The notes: generated by a model from the letters alone, not told the origin. Positions 54,601 to 63,894 are shown, counted from the stretch's first letter. The stretch: DNA of 64,000 bases from Deinococcus sedimenti (GCF_014648135.1 NZ_BMQN01000002.1:1-64000), one strand, 5' to 3'. A program made the numbers and translations.

Positions 54601-56898
54601 TCACTCCAGAAGCAGGGTGGGCTGCGCCGGCTCGGAGACGCTGCCGCGCACGGCCCGCCAGGCGTCCAGTTCGTCGGCCGGCATGGCCGGCGCAAACAGG
54701 AACCCCTGCATGTACTCGAAGCCCAGGTCACGCAGCAGCGCGTGCTGCTCGGGCGTCTCGACGCCTTCGGCCAGCACGTCCAGATTCAGTTCGCGGCCCA
54801 GCGTGTGCACGGCCCGCAGCACCTGAGGTCCGGCGGCATGTACCCCGCCCAGCCCGTCGTGCCCGCTGAGGAAACTGCGGTCCAGTTTCAGCACGTCGGC
54901 CGGCAGGGCCATCAGGGCGCTCAGGGACGCGTGCTGCACACCGAAGTCATCCACGCTGATCCGCACGCCCAGCGCCCGCAGCGCGCGGAGTTTCGTGGCG
55001 GTTCCGGTCAGGTCCTGCACCAGCACGCCTTCGGTGACCTCCAGTTCTAGAAGGTGCGCGGGCAGGTCCAGCCGCTCAAGCAGGTGATGCACGTGCGGCA
55101 CGAAGTCCGGCTGCGCGAATTCCAGCGGGGAGACGTTCACCGCGACGCGCAGGGGTCGGCCCTGGTGGTGCCACGCGGCGGCCTGCTCGCAGGCGCGTTC
55201 GCGCACCCAGCGGCCCAGCGGGAGGATCAGGCCGCACTGTTCCGCCACCGGAATGAACCGGCCGGGCGTCACCGGTCCCAGCGTCGGCGAAGTCCAGCGC
55301 AGCAGGGCCTCCACGCTTTCCAGGCGCGCGCCGCGCAGCTGCGGCTGGTAGTGCAGCGTGAACTCGTGTCCGGTCAGGGCGCGGCGCAGCGCCGCCTCCA
55401 CTGCGAAGCGGTCCCGCCGCTGGTCGTCCAGGGCCGGCGTGAACACCTGCACCTGACGCCGCCCGCTGCGTTTGGCGTGGTACATGGCCGTGTCGGCGCG
55501 GCGCTGCAGGGTCGTGATGTCCGCCCCGTCCCGCGGCGCGAGACTCACGCCGATGGACGCCGACACCGGCAGGGTCAGGCCCGCCACGTCCAGCGGGTCG
55601 GACAGGCTACCCAGCAGCCGCCGCGCGGCGTGTACCGCCTGCGCCTCGTCTGCGCCAGGCAGGACCAGCGTGAACTCATCCCCGCCCACGCGGGCCAGGG
55701 TGGCGCGGGCCGGCAGGTGCGTCTGCAGGCGCGCCGTCACGAGCCGCAGCAGCTCGTCACCCACCGGATGCCCGAACGTGTCGTTCACGTCCTTGAAGCC
55801 GTCCAGGTCAATGAACATCACCGCGACCGGGCCGGTCAGGGCGCGGCGCAGCTGTTCCTCGAACTCGGCGCGGTTGGGCAGGCCGGTCAGGGCGTCATGC
55901 CGCGTCTGGAAGCGCAACTGCGAACCGCGCCGCTCCAGTTCGGCGGCCGAGTGCCGCAACTTACGGGCCAGCAGGTGATTTTCCTGCAGCACCGTGCCCT
56001 GACGCAGCAGCACCAGCAGGAACGTCAGGGCCGCGCCCCACAGCGTGACCGGGGTGGGGCTCGACACCAGCAGCGCCGCGCACGTCAGCGCGCCCGCCAA
56101 GTACGGGAAGGCCGCCAGCCACACCCGCACGGGCCGCGGCGGGCGCCACTGCACGCCCCGCACGGACTGCTCGCGCCGCTGCCACAGGCCCAGGGCCTGC
56201 AGGGCGGTGCCCCACAGGTACAGGAAGTCCGCGCGGTTCCCGGACGCGTACCCGCCGACCAGGGCGTAGTGCAGGTCACCGCCCACGATCAGCGCCAGGC
56301 CCGCGCAGATCAGGGCGACCGGCACGCTCAGACGCTGCTGGCGCAGGGCGAGCAGGCCCACGGCGATCAGCGCGAGATCCAGGGTCACGTACGCCGCGCC
56401 GGCCGGGTGCAGCGGCACGGGCCGTGACAGCAGGAACGTCCACGCGACGGTGCCCAGGATGGTCATGACGATCAGACTGTCGAGCGTCATGGCCAGCGTC
56501 CGCAGGGACCGCAGGCGCAGGCGGGTCAGGCGCAGCAGCGCGCCGAACAGCAGGAGGTAGTACCCGGCGTACAGGGCGTCCGCGACCGAGAGGGCCGGGA
56601 TGGCCTGACCGCGCAGTTCGAAACTCAGGGTGATCAGGTCGCCCAGCCACAGCGCCCCCAGCGCCAGTGTGAACCGGCTCAGCAGGCGGCGCTGAGCGGG
56701 GTGCGCGCCGCGCCACGCGGCGGCCGCGACGATCAGGCACACCAGCTGCCCCGTCAGGTACGCCCCGCCGGTCAGCCAGGCGTGCCCGGGCAGCGGCTGG
56801 GCCACGCTGACCAGCAGGGCGTGTAGCGCCACGGCCAGCAGCAGCGCGGGTTCGGCGCGGCGTTCAAATATGCGCACGGTTACGGCCTGGATCGTCAT
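54601..56898 (-). CDS. Membrane GGDEF-EAL protein
   Basis: 765 residues: about nine membrane segments (residues 18-300), then GGDEF (405-409) and EAL (530-532). The inhibitory RxxD before GGDEF is replaced by PARA, so product feedback is probably lost. EAL keeps SVDDFG but continues VQHAS instead of TGYSS, so phosphodiesterase activity is less certain. It may make or degrade c-di-GMP in response to a membrane signal. GGAAGG lies upstream of the ATG but at long spacing. Confidence 0.9.
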   Translation of the reverse strand: MTIQAVTVRIFERRAEPALLLAVALHALLVSVAQPLPGHAWLTGGAYLTGQLVCLIVAAAAWRGAHPAQRRLLSRFTLALGALWLGDLITLSFELRGQAIPALSVADALYAGYYLLLFGALLRLTRLRLRSLRTLAMTLDSLIVMTILGTVAWTFLLSRPVPLHPAGAAYVTLDLALIAVGLLALRQQRLSVPVALICAGLALIVGGDLHYALVGGYASGNRADFLYLWGTALQALGLWQRREQSVRGVQWRPPRPVRVWLAAFPYLAGALTCAALLVSSPTPVTLWGAALTFLLVLLRQGTVLQENHLLARKLRHSAAELERRGSQLRFQTRHDALTGLPNRAEFEEQLRRALTGPVAVMFIDLDGFKDVNDTFGHPVGDELLRLVTARLQTHLPARATLARVGGDEFTLVLPGADEAQAVHAARRLLGSLSDPLDVAGLTLPVSASIGVSLAPRDGADITTLQRRADTAMYHAKRSGRRQVQVFTPALDDQRRDRFAVEAALRRALTGHEFTLHYQPQLRGARLESVEALLRWTSPTLGPVTPGRFIPVAEQCGLILPLGRWVRERACEQAAAWHHQGRPLRVAVNVSPLEFAQPDFVPHVHHLLERLDLPAHLLELEVTEGVLVQDLTGTATKLRALRALGVRISVDDFGVQHASLSALMALPADVLKLDRSFLSGHDGLGGVHAAGPQVLRAVHTLGRELNLDVLAEGVETPEQHALLRDLGFEYMQGFLFAPAMPADELDAWRAVRGSVSEPAQPTLLLE

Positions 56899-57013
56899 TC
56901 CGTCACGTCAACCTTCCTGTTGGATCTCGGTGCAGGCTAGCGCACGGTCCCCACAGAAACCTGACGCGTACCAGACGCCCGCCGGTCAGCTGCGCGGCTC
57001 TCACGCCTGACCG

Positions 57014-57922
57014 TCAGGTGGCGCCCCGTCGGGGGGGCGCGGCGGCCAGTGCGACGCCCGAGACGCACAGCGCCAGCCCCACCAGCGACACGGGGCTGAG
57101 GCGTTCGCCGTACAGCAGCCAGCTTTCCAGCACGGTCAGGGGCGGCACCAGGTAGAACAGGCTGTTCACGCGCGCCGCCGGGAGGTCGCGCAGCAGCCGC
57201 ATGAGCAGCAGGATCGCGCCGACCGACAGGACCAGCACCAGCCACGTCAGGGACAGCATGAATTCCGCGTTCCAGTGGATCTCCCCGCCCCCACGCGCCA
57301 GGGTGATCAGGCCCAGCGCGGCGGCGCTCGCCACGTACTGCGCGGTCGTGCCGCCCAGCAGCGGCATGTCCGCCCCGGCGCGCCGCTGGTAGAGGGTGCC
57401 CGCCGTGGTGCACAGCAGCGCGAACGCGGCGGCGCCCAGCGCGGCGGGACTGCCTGCCGACCCGTGCAGGTTCCCGCCGAGTCGGCCTTCCATGACCAGC
57501 AGCACGCCCGCGAACCCCAGCGCGAGGCCCGCCCACTGCCGCGCCGTGACCCGCTCGCCCAGGACCGGCCACGACAGCAATCCCGTCAGGAGGGGCTGCA
57601 CACCCACCAGCACGCTCGTCACGCCCGCCGGGAGGCCCAGCCAGATGGCGGTCGTCACGCCACCCAGGTAGCCAGCGTGCAGCAGCAGGCCCGTCACAGC
57701 CGCGCGGCCCGCCTGCGCCCTCGTGGGCCACGGGGCGCGCAGCGCGGCTGTCAGCAGTGCCATCAGCACGGCGGCCAGCACGAAACGCACCGTCAGGTAC
57801 GCGAAGGGGTCCGCGTTGCGCGCCGCGCCCTTGGTGCCCAGGAATCCGGTGCTCCAGAGCAGCACGAACAGCAGCGGCGCCGCCGACAGGAAGGCGGCGG
57901 GCGCGAATCGCAGGCGGGCCAT
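57014..57922 (-). CDS. EamA/RhaT family transporter
   Basis: 302 residues with ten membrane segments in two EamA halves (LLFVLLWSTGFLGTKGAARNADPF opens the first; WPVLGERVTARQWAGLALGFAGVLL closes it). The DMT superfamily exports metabolites or drugs; substrate unknown. ATG at 57922, with TAGCCT 5 bases before it, is preferred over one seven codons upstream. Confidence 0.88.
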   Translation of the reverse strand: MARLRFAPAAFLSAAPLLFVLLWSTGFLGTKGAARNADPFAYLTVRFVLAAVLMALLTAALRAPWPTRAQAGRAAVTGLLLHAGYLGGVTTAIWLGLPAGVTSVLVGVQPLLTGLLSWPVLGERVTARQWAGLALGFAGVLLVMEGRLGGNLHGSAGSPAALGAAAFALLCTTAGTLYQRRAGADMPLLGGTTAQYVASAAALGLITLARGGGEIHWNAEFMLSLTWLVLVLSVGAILLLMRLLRDLPAARVNSLFYLVPPLTVLESWLLYGERLSPVSLVGLALCVSGVALAAAPPRRGAT

Positions 57923-57927
57923 GCGGC

Positions 57928-57933
57928 AGGCTA
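57928..57933 (-). promoter_or_regulatory. -10 box, leaderless start of the first EamA gene
   Basis: TAGCCT on the minus strand, 5 bases before the ATG at 57922. Confidence 0.4.
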
Positions 57934-57957
57934 GAGCACCCACGCGTCCGGCGCGGT

Positions 57958-58479
57958 TCAGGTGTCCAGCATCGCCGCGATGGCCTGCACGGTCCGCGCG
58001 TTCCGGACCGTGACCTTCACCCCCAGGTGGCGTTCGATCACGGCGGCGGACAGCCGCAGATTCCGCACGCCGTCCGGGACCGTCTGGTACAGCGTTCCCC
58101 CCGCGACCTCCCAGCGTTCCGGGGTCACGTCCCGCCCGCGCAGGGCCTCCACCCGCGCCGGGTCGGGCGGATCGCGCAGGAACGCCAGGACCACCGGTTC
58201 ATCCCGCAGGTGGGCCGGGCAGCCCTGGGCTGCCGCGTGCCACTCGGTTGCCGTGCGCAGCGTCACCGGCACCGGAAACCCGAAGCGGGCCTCCAGCGCG
58301 TCCTCCAGCCGCCCTCGCAGCGCCGGGCCGGGTTCCGCCTCGAACACGGCGTTCCCGCTCTGGATGTACGTCCGGACCCCCTCCAGCCCCAGCCCGGTCA
58401 GCAGGGCGCGCAGGTCCGCCATGGGCACCTTGCGTGTCGCGCCCAGGTTCACGGCGTGCAGCAGCGCCACGAAGATCAT
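57958..58479 (-). CDS. DUF1697 family protein
   Basis: 173 residues with the DUF1697 pattern (MIFVALLHAVNLGATRKVPMADLRALLTGLGLEGVRTYIQSGN, seen as motif MADLRALLTGLG and TYIQSGNAVF). Function unknown; cytosolic. GGGAG precedes the ATG. It follows two VOC genes on the same strand and may be in the SoxR-controlled transcript. Confidence 0.88.
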   Translation of the reverse strand: MIFVALLHAVNLGATRKVPMADLRALLTGLGLEGVRTYIQSGNAVFEAEPGPALRGRLEDALEARFGFPVPVTLRTATEWHAAAQGCPAHLRDEPVVLAFLRDPPDPARVEALRGRDVTPERWEVAGGTLYQTVPDGVRNLRLSAAVIERHLGVKVTVRNARTVQAIAAMLDT

Positions 58480-58509
58480 TCGACTCCCGGGATCATGGGC
58501 CGGAGTCTG

Positions 58510-58920
58510 TCACGGGTCGTTGCTCCAGCCTCGCTGACACAGCACCAGCCGGTAGCCGTCCGGATCGCGGATGGTCACGCCCCAGCGGTCCCAGTACAGG
58601 TTCAGCGCTGGGACGCGCGTGCCTCCGTGGGCCTCCAGCCGCGCGATCAGCTCCGGCGGGACCGGGTCGTCCAGATAGATCACGAGCAGGTCCTCCCCGG
58701 TCGGCGTGGGCGGCACGTGCACGTGATGCGCGTGGGTGAGTTCCAGGTGCCACGCCGCGCCGGGCAGGCCCAGCATGAGCAGCGGGGCGAACTCGTCGTG
58801 CGAACTGCGGTGCAGCACGCGCAGGCCCAGGCCATCCGCATAGAAGCGCTGCGCGGCGTCCAGGTCCAGGCTGGGCCGCGCCAACCGCACTTGGTGGGTG
58901 GGGGAGAGGCCGGGAGTCAT
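58510..58920 (-). CDS. VOC (glyoxalase-fold) protein
   Basis: 136 residues with one pair of beta-alpha-beta-beta-beta modules (RFYADGLGLRVL; IRDPDGYRLVLCQRGW). VOC proteins include glyoxalase, dioxygenases and antibiotic-binding proteins; metal ligands are plausible but the reaction is unknown. The ATG overlaps the stop of the upstream VOC gene by 4 bases. Confidence 0.88.
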   Translation of the reverse strand: MTPGLSPTHQVRLARPSLDLDAAQRFYADGLGLRVLHRSSHDEFAPLLMLGLPGAAWHLELTHAHHVHVPPTPTGEDLLVIYLDDPVPPELIARLEAHGGTRVPALNLYWDRWGVTIRDPDGYRLVLCQRGWSNDP

Positions 58921-59594
58921 GCCGGGACCGCCGCATGCAGGAACGGCAGGGTGGCCGGGGTGAGGGTGCGCCGCGCCCCGCCCTGCCGGATCGTCAGCGT
59001 GAAGGGCACGGGTTCGGCGGGCTGGCCGATCGGGAACCAGCCGCGTCCGCGCGGCACGACGATCAGGGTGCCGTCTGGGGTGCCGACCGGGGTGAAGGTG
59101 GGACTGGCGTCCCCCCAGGGGCGCAGGTCCAGATGATCCGTCAGCCACTGCGTGGCATTCCGGACGTCCGGGACGACCAGCCCGAACTCGCTGACGTGCA
59201 GCACCTGCGCGGGCCCGAACGGTCCGGCGTGATCGAAGGGCAGGTCGTGCCGGGCGATGAATTCCACGATGTGGCCCGCCGGATCGCGGAAGTACAGGTT
59301 CGAGCTGTGAAAGGCCCCGTCCGGCCCGAAGCGCACCTGACCCGACGGGTCGGGCAGCAGCGACAGGCGGGCCGACAGCCACGCCTGCGCGCCGTCGACC
59401 TGCGTGCGGGGAATGTCCAGCGCGAAGTGCGCGGCGGGCGTGTCGCCCTGGCGGAAGGTCAGGCGTGAGCGGCCCACCTCTACTGTGAATTCGTCCGGGT
59501 GCTCCTGCCGGGTGGGCAGGCCGAGGGTCAGGGCGTAGAAGTCCCGCTGGGCGGTCAGGTCGGGCGCGTTGAGGGTCAGGTGGGTCAGCTGCAT
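58917..59594 (-). CDS. Tandem VOC (glyoxalase-fold) protein
   Basis: 225 residues with two VOC domains (MQLTHLTLNAPDLTAQRDFYALTLGL, then HVSEFGLVVPDVRNATQWLT). The SNLYFRDPAGHIVEFIARHD segment holds the typical C-terminal glutamate ligand. It may act on an electrophile or quinone produced by redox-cycling compounds, consistent with the SoxR-type promoter facing it. GGAG precedes the ATG. Confidence 0.88.
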   Translation of the reverse strand: MQLTHLTLNAPDLTAQRDFYALTLGLPTRQEHPDEFTVEVGRSRLTFRQGDTPAAHFALDIPRTQVDGAQAWLSARLSLLPDPSGQVRFGPDGAFHSSNLYFRDPAGHIVEFIARHDLPFDHAGPFGPAQVLHVSEFGLVVPDVRNATQWLTDHLDLRPWGDASPTFTPVGTPDGTLIVVPRGRGWFPIGQPAEPVPFTLTIRQGGARRTLTPATLPFLHAAVPA

Positions 59595-59670
59595 GGGGTC
59601 TCCGGAGGTGAGCGGGTCGGGGTCACGGGCGGCTGTGGACGCAGGGGGAGGGTGGGCGTCGCATACTGGA

Positions 59671-59701
59671 AGCCTAGAACCTCAAGTCGACTTGAGGTCA
59701 A
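59671..59701 (-). promoter_or_regulatory. SoxR-dependent promoter facing the VOC operon
   Basis: On the minus strand TTGACC (59701-59696) and TAGGCT (59676-59671) are 19 bases apart, the stretched spacer typical of MerR-family activation. The spacer is filled by the perfect 20-bp palindrome ACCTCAAGT-CG-ACTTGAGGT (59679-59698), which matches the known SoxR box. The leader to the VOC start is about 70 bases. Confidence 0.75.
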
Positions 59702-59718
59702 GTCCCGGAGGTTCCCGC

Positions 59719-60147
59719 ATGCCCACGCCTCTCACGCCCGCTCAGCTCGCCGCGCGCAGCGGCCTGAGCGTCCCCACCCTCCACCACTACGAACGCGAGG
59801 GCCTGATCACCGCCGCGCGCACCGGCGGTAACCAGCGCCGCTACCCGCCCGACACGCTGCGCCGCCTCGCGTTCATCCGCGCCGCCGCCCGCGTCGGCGT
59901 GCCCCTCGCCGAGATCCGCGAGGCGCTGAGCACCCTGCCCGGCGCACGACCCCCCAGCGCGCAGGACTGGGCGGCCCTGTCCGGCGCGTGGCGCGAGGCC
60001 CTGAACGCCCGCATCGCCACCCTGACCCGCCTGCGCGACGACCTCGACAGTTGCGTCGCCTGCGGGTGCCTCAGCCTGGACCGCTGCGCGCTGCACAACC
60101 CCGGCGACGCGCTGGGCCGCACCCTGCCCGGCGGCAGTCAGCTGTAG
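59719..60147 (+). CDS. soxR: Redox-sensitive transcriptional activator SoxR
   Basis: 142 residues: MerR-type HTH (residues 5-45, LAARSGLSVPTLHHYEREGLI), dimerisation helix, and the [2Fe-2S] ligands C112-x2-C115-x-C117-x5-C123. Oxidation or nitrosylation of the cluster by redox-cycling drugs activates transcription. The SoxR box lies 21 bases upstream, between this gene and the divergent VOC operon, and could also repress soxR. The 3' end overlaps that of the convergent EamA gene by 10 bases. Confidence 0.93.
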   Translation: MPTPLTPAQLAARSGLSVPTLHHYEREGLITAARTGGNQRRYPPDTLRRLAFIRAAARVGVPLAEIREALSTLPGARPPSAQDWAALSGAWREALNARIATLTRLRDDLDSCVACGCLSLDRCALHNPGDALGRTLPGGSQL

Positions 60148-61001
60148 GCCGCGCGGGCCGTTCGCGGGGGCCGGGCCCCGATGACGACGCTGACGGTGAT
60201 CAGGCCCAGCCCGGCCCACTGAGCTGCGCCCAGGGGCCGCCCGCTCAGCAGGTCCAGCGCCAGGGCGGTCGCGGGGCTCAGGCGGGTCAGCAGGGACACC
60301 TGCACGGGCGACGTGTCGCGGATCCCCTGGAACCACAGCGCGTACGCGAGCGCCGTGCCGATGACGATCAGGTACGCCAGCCACGGCAGCTGATCGGGTC
60401 TCAGGGCAGGCAGGGGCCCGTCGAGCCACCACGCGACCGGCACGAGCAGCGCGCCGCCCCAGCACAGCTGCCACGCGGTCAGGGCCAGCAGTGACGCGCC
60501 GGGTGGAGTACCCCACGCGCCCGCCAGCAGGTACCCGCCGGACGCCGCCACGACGCTGAACACGCCGGTGATCAGCCCCACGGTGTCGGCGTGCGCGCCG
60601 GGTCCCAGGACCAGCAGTGCCACGCCCAGCAGGCCCAGCAGTCCGGCGTTCAGTGCAGCCGGTGCCGGGGGCTGCCGCCGCGCCGCGAGGTTGAAGGCCA
60701 GGATCAGCAGCGGGCCCAGCGCGCCGAGGGTGGCGGCCAGACCGCCGCCCAGGTGCGCGGCGCTGATGAACAGGGTGCTGAAGAACAGCCCGAAGTTCAG
60801 GGTGCCCAGCAGCGCGCTCTTCCACCACCACTCGCCGCGCGGCCACTGCCGCACGAGGGCCAGCAGCAGCAGTCCCGCCCCGAGGGCCCGCAGGGCGGCG
60901 GCGCTGGTGGGACCGACCGGCTGGAGGTGCTCCAGCACGACGTAGCTGGTGCCCCAGCTGATCGGGGCGAGGGCGGCCAGGAGCAGCGGTGAAGGCTTCA
61001 T
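60138..61001 (-). CDS. EamA/RhaT family transporter
   Basis: 287 residues, ten membrane segments in two EamA halves (LAPISWGTSYVVLEHLQPVGPTSAAALRAL; WFQGIRDTSPVQVSLLTRLSPATALALDLLSGRPL). A probable exporter of metabolites or toxic compounds. It is divergent from a MarR regulator, the usual pattern for a regulated efflux gene. TAAAAT lies 6 bases before the ATG. Confidence 0.9.
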   Translation of the reverse strand: MKPSPLLLAALAPISWGTSYVVLEHLQPVGPTSAAALRALGAGLLLLALVRQWPRGEWWWKSALLGTLNFGLFFSTLFISAAHLGGGLAATLGALGPLLILAFNLAARRQPPAPAALNAGLLGLLGVALLVLGPGAHADTVGLITGVFSVVAASGGYLLAGAWGTPPGASLLALTAWQLCWGGALLVPVAWWLDGPLPALRPDQLPWLAYLIVIGTALAYALWFQGIRDTSPVQVSLLTRLSPATALALDLLSGRPLGAAQWAGLGLITVSVVIGARPPRTARAAYS

Positions 61002-61006
61002 GGATT

Positions 61007-61028
61007 TATTTTATGCATAAATATTTTA
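61007..61028. promoter_or_regulatory. AT-rich divergent operator/promoter of EamA and MarR genes
   Basis: In the 64-base gap, TTTATGCATAAA (61010-61021) is a perfect 12-bp palindrome and TATTTTA is repeated at 61007-61013 and 61022-61028. The minus-strand -10 TAAAAT (61013-61008) lies within it, so binding by the MarR-type protein would block the EamA promoter. Confidence 0.5.
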
Positions 61029-61053
61029 CCTATAAAACAGATAGGCCATTTCC

Positions 61054-61059
61054 TATACT
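61054..61059 (+). promoter_or_regulatory. -10 box, leaderless start of the MarR gene
   Basis: TATACT, 6 bases before the GTG at 61066. Confidence 0.5.
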
Positions 61060-61065
61060 CCTCCC

Positions 61066-61569
61066 GTGACCCTCCTCGACCTGCTGGACCGCATCCGGCA
61101 CGACTGGCAGACCCGCGAACCCACCCTGGACACCGCCCCCATGCTCACGTTCATCACCCTCACCCGCGCCCAGGCCCTGCTCGACGAGCACGTCCGCGCC
61201 ACCGCACCAGACGCCGACCTGACCCCCGCCACCCGCGACCTGCTGTTCACCCTCCACCGCTCTGGCCCACCCGAGGGCCTGACCCCCGGCGAACTCGCCG
61301 CGCTGCTGGCCGTGTCCCCCGCCAGCGTCACCGGCAGCCTCGACCGCCTGGAGACGCGCGGCCTGCTGCGCCGCGCCCCCGACCCGCAGGACCGCCGCGC
61401 CCAGCGCATCCACCTCACCGACCCGGGCCGCGACCTCGTCCGCACGCACCTGCCCGTCCACCTGCGGCGCGAGGAGGACCTGCTCAGCCCCCTGAATACC
61501 GCCGAACGCCAGCAACTCGAACACCTGCTGCGCCGCCTCATCGCCCACGCCGAGACCCGCCAGCCATGA
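61066..61569 (+). CDS. MarR family transcriptional regulator
   Basis: 167 residues from a GTG start, with the MarR winged helix (LTPGELAALLAVSPASVTGSLDRLETRGLLRRAPDPQDRRAQRIHLT as motif: SPASVTGSLDRLE and DPQDRRAQRIHLT). It is divergent from an EamA transporter and probably represses it. The stop overlaps the GNAT gene's ATG (ATGA), so the two are coupled. Confidence 0.92.
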   Translation: MTLLDLLDRIRHDWQTREPTLDTAPMLTFITLTRAQALLDEHVRATAPDADLTPATRDLLFTLHRSGPPEGLTPGELAALLAVSPASVTGSLDRLETRGLLRRAPDPQDRRAQRIHLTDPGRDLVRTHLPVHLRREEDLLSPLNTAERQQLEHLLRRLIAHAETRQP

Positions 61570-62009
61570 CCCCACCCCCTCACCCGCGCCGGGTCACGCC
61601 AGATGACGGCCATACCATCGCCGCGCACCGCTACCCGGACGCCCGCGACCTCCCCGAGCGGCCCGCGTACGCCGCGTGGGTCGCGGAGGCCATCCGGGAC
61701 GGGGGGTACCTGGGCTTCCTGCTGGAGGAGGGGGATGAGGTGATCGCCGGGGCGGGCGTGACCCTGCTGCACTGGGGCCCCACGCGCGGCGACCCGCAGC
61801 CGTGGCGGGCGCGCATCGTGAACGTCTGGACTCACCCCGACTGCCGCCGCGCCGGGCACGCCCGCACCCTGGTCACCGCGTGCCTGGACGCGCTGCGCGC
61901 GCGGGGCGTCACGCGCGTCGGCCTGGGCAGCAGCGACATGGCCCGGTCCCTGTACGCCGGGCTGGGCTTCACGGCCAGCACGCACGAGATGACCCGCGTG
62001 CTCGACTGA
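61566..62009 (+). CDS. GNAT acetyltransferase
   Basis: 147 residues with the GNAT fold: the acetyl-CoA binding stretch is NVWTHPDCRRAGHARTLVTACLDALRARGV, visible as the RRAGHA motif. Substrate unknown. It is translationally coupled to the MarR gene, and drug or metabolite modification together with EamA efflux is plausible but inferred. Confidence 0.87.
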   Translation: MTPPPHPRRVTPDDGHTIAAHRYPDARDLPERPAYAAWVAEAIRDGGYLGFLLEEGDEVIAGAGVTLLHWGPTRGDPQPWRARIVNVWTHPDCRRAGHARTLVTACLDALRARGVTRVGLGSSDMARSLYAGLGFTASTHEMTRVLD

Positions 62010-62021
62010 GAGAATGCCCCC

Positions 62022-62411
62022 ATGACCGCCTTCAAACGCGCCTTCACGCAGGCCACCGCCCGCTATGGGCGCTTCAACCACGCCGCGCACCTGTTCGTCG
62101 CGTGGCACCTCCTGCGGGACCGGCCCGCGCTGGCCGCCCTGGCGGAATTCCGCGCCGGACTGCGCGACCTGGCCGCCAGCATGGGCCTGCAGGACAAGTA
62201 CAGCGAGACGCAGACCGTCGCGTGGTTCTTCGCGGTGCTCGACCACCTGGACCGCACCGGACACAGCGCCGAGGACTGGGATGCGTTCGAGGCCCGCACG
62301 CCGGACCTGTTCGACCCGGCATACCTGCACGCCTTCTACCCGCCCGAGGCGCTGCGTGACCCGGCGGCGCGGGCGCACTTCCTGCCGCCGGACCGGGTGG
62401 ACACGCCCTAG
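62022..62411 (+). CDS. Hypothetical protein
   Basis: 129 residues, soluble, helical and rich in aromatic residues ([35 protein letters not shown]). I do not recognise the family. It starts 12 bases after the GNAT stop, and GAGAAT lies 6 bases before the ATG. The next gene, gatB, has its own -10 box 33 bases after this stop. Confidence 0.7.
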   Translation: MTAFKRAFTQATARYGRFNHAAHLFVAWHLLRDRPALAALAEFRAGLRDLAASMGLQDKYSETQTVAWFFAVLDHLDRTGHSAEDWDAFEARTPDLFDPAYLHAFYPPEALRDPAARAHFLPPDRVDTP

Positions 62412-62444
62412 CCCGCTGGGGCGCGGCCTTCCCCTTCCCGGCGG

Positions 62445-62450
62445 TATCCT
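62445..62450 (+). promoter_or_regulatory. -10 box, leaderless start of gatB
   Basis: TATCCT, 7 bases before the ATG at 62458. Confidence 0.45.
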
Positions 62451-62457
62451 GCGCGTC

Positions 62458-63894
62458 ATGGCGTATCAGGCGGTCATTGGTCTGGAAGTTCACCTGCAGC
62501 TGAAGACGAAATCGAAGATCTTCAGCGCGTGCCCGCAGGAGTATCACGGCGCGGACCCGAATTCGTTCACGGATCCGTTCACGCTGGGCCTGCCCGGCAC
62601 CCTGCCGACCCTGAACCGCGAGGCGGTGGAACTCGCCATGATGTTCGGGCTGGGCCTGAACTGCGACGTGTCGGGCTTCACGCAGTTCCACCGGAAGAAC
62701 TACTTCTACCCGGACGCCCCGAAGAACTTCCAGCTGTCCCAGTACGACCGGCCTATCGCCCGCGACGGCTTCCTGGACGTGACGCTGGAGGACGGGACCA
62801 CGCACCGGATTCGCATCAAGCGGGCGCACCTGGAGGACGACGCGGGGAAACTCACGCACCCCACGTACGCGCCGTACTCGATGCTGGACCTGAACCGCGC
62901 CGGGTCCAGCCTGCTGGAGATGGTCACCGAGGCCGACATCACGGGCGCCGAACAGGCCCGCGCGTTCCTCGAGAGCGTGCAGGCCATCGCGCAGGCGCTG
63001 GGCGTCAGCGACGCGGCGCCCGAGGAGGGCAAGATGCGCTGCGACGTGAACCTCAGCCTGCACAAGCCCGGCGAGCCGTGGGGCACGAAGTGCGAGGTGA
63101 AGAACCTCAACTCGTTCCGCAGCGTGGCGCGCGCCATCGAGTTCGAGACGACCCGGCAGGCGCGCATCCTGGACGCCGGGGGGCGCATCACGCAGGACAC
63201 CCTCGGCTGGGACGAGGGCGGGCAGAAGACGTTCCTGATGCGCACCAAGGAGGGCGAGGCCGACTACCGTTACTTCCCCGAGCCGGACCTGCCGCCGCTG
63301 GACATCACGCCCGAGTGGATCGCCCGCGTCCGCGCGCGGATGCCCGAACTGCCCGCGCAGAAGCTGGAGCGGTACCTCGCGGCGGGCGTGCGCGCGGCGG
63401 ACGCGCAGACCCTGAGCCTCAGCGTGCCCCTGTCGCGGTTCTTCGACGAGGCGCTGACGGCGCAACCCAGCCCGGATGCCCAAAAACTTGCCAACTGGCT
63501 GCTGGGTGACGTGTCCGGCCTGCTCGCCGCGCGTGAGGAGACCCTGGACGGCAGCGCCCTGCGGCCCGCGCACCTCGCCGCGCTGGTGGGCCTGATCGAC
63601 GCGGGCACCATCAGCGGCAAGATCGCCAAGGACCTGCTGCCCGACGTGCTCGCCGGACACGACCCCGCTGCGCTGGTGCAGGAGCGCGGCCTGAGTGTCG
63701 TGACCGATGCGGCCGCCATCGACGCCGCCATCGACGCCGCGATGGCCGCCGACCCCGCCACCGTCGAGAAGGTGCGCGGCGGGAACGCGAAGGCCATGAA
63801 CGCGCTGTTCGGGCCGGTCATGAAGGCCATGGGCGGGCAGGCCAAGCCGGAGGTGGTGCGCGAGCGCCTGACCGCGAAACTGGGCCTGTCGTGA
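62458..63894 (+). CDS. gatB: Asp-tRNA(Asn)/Glu-tRNA(Gln) amidotransferase subunit B
   Basis: 478 residues starting [20 protein letters not shown], with the catalytic kinase-like core ([47 protein letters not shown]) and the C-terminal YqeY-like tail domain. GatB activates Glu or Asp on mischarged tRNA for amidation with GatA and GatC. No gatA or gatC is in the window. The stop overlaps the start of the next gene (GTGA). Confidence 0.96.
   Translation: MAYQAVIGLEVHLQLKTKSKIFSACPQEYHGADPNSFTDPFTLGLPGTLPTLNREAVELAMMFGLGLNCDVSGFTQFHRKNYFYPDAPKNFQLSQYDRPIARDGFLDVTLEDGTTHRIRIKRAHLEDDAGKLTHPTYAPYSMLDLNRAGSSLLEMVTEADITGAEQARAFLESVQAIAQALGVSDAAPEEGKMRCDVNLSLHKPGEPWGTKCEVKNLNSFRSVARAIEFETTRQARILDAGGRITQDTLGWDEGGQKTFLMRTKEGEADYRYFPEPDLPPLDITPEWIARVRARMPELPAQKLERYLAAGVRAADAQTLSLSVPLSRFFDEALTAQPSPDAQKLANWLLGDVSGLLAAREETLDGSALRPAHLAALVGLIDAGTISGKIAKDLLPDVLAGHDPAALVQERGLSVVTDAAAIDAAIDAAMAADPATVEKVRGGNAKAMNALFGPVMKAMGGQAKPEVVRERLTAKLGLS

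Noticed and set aside
61011..61020. TTATGCATAA as a radiation/desiccation response motif
   Set aside because: Half-sites TTATG and CATAA abut directly; the 7-bp centre that spaces RDRM half-sites is missing, so it was treated as a MarR-type operator.
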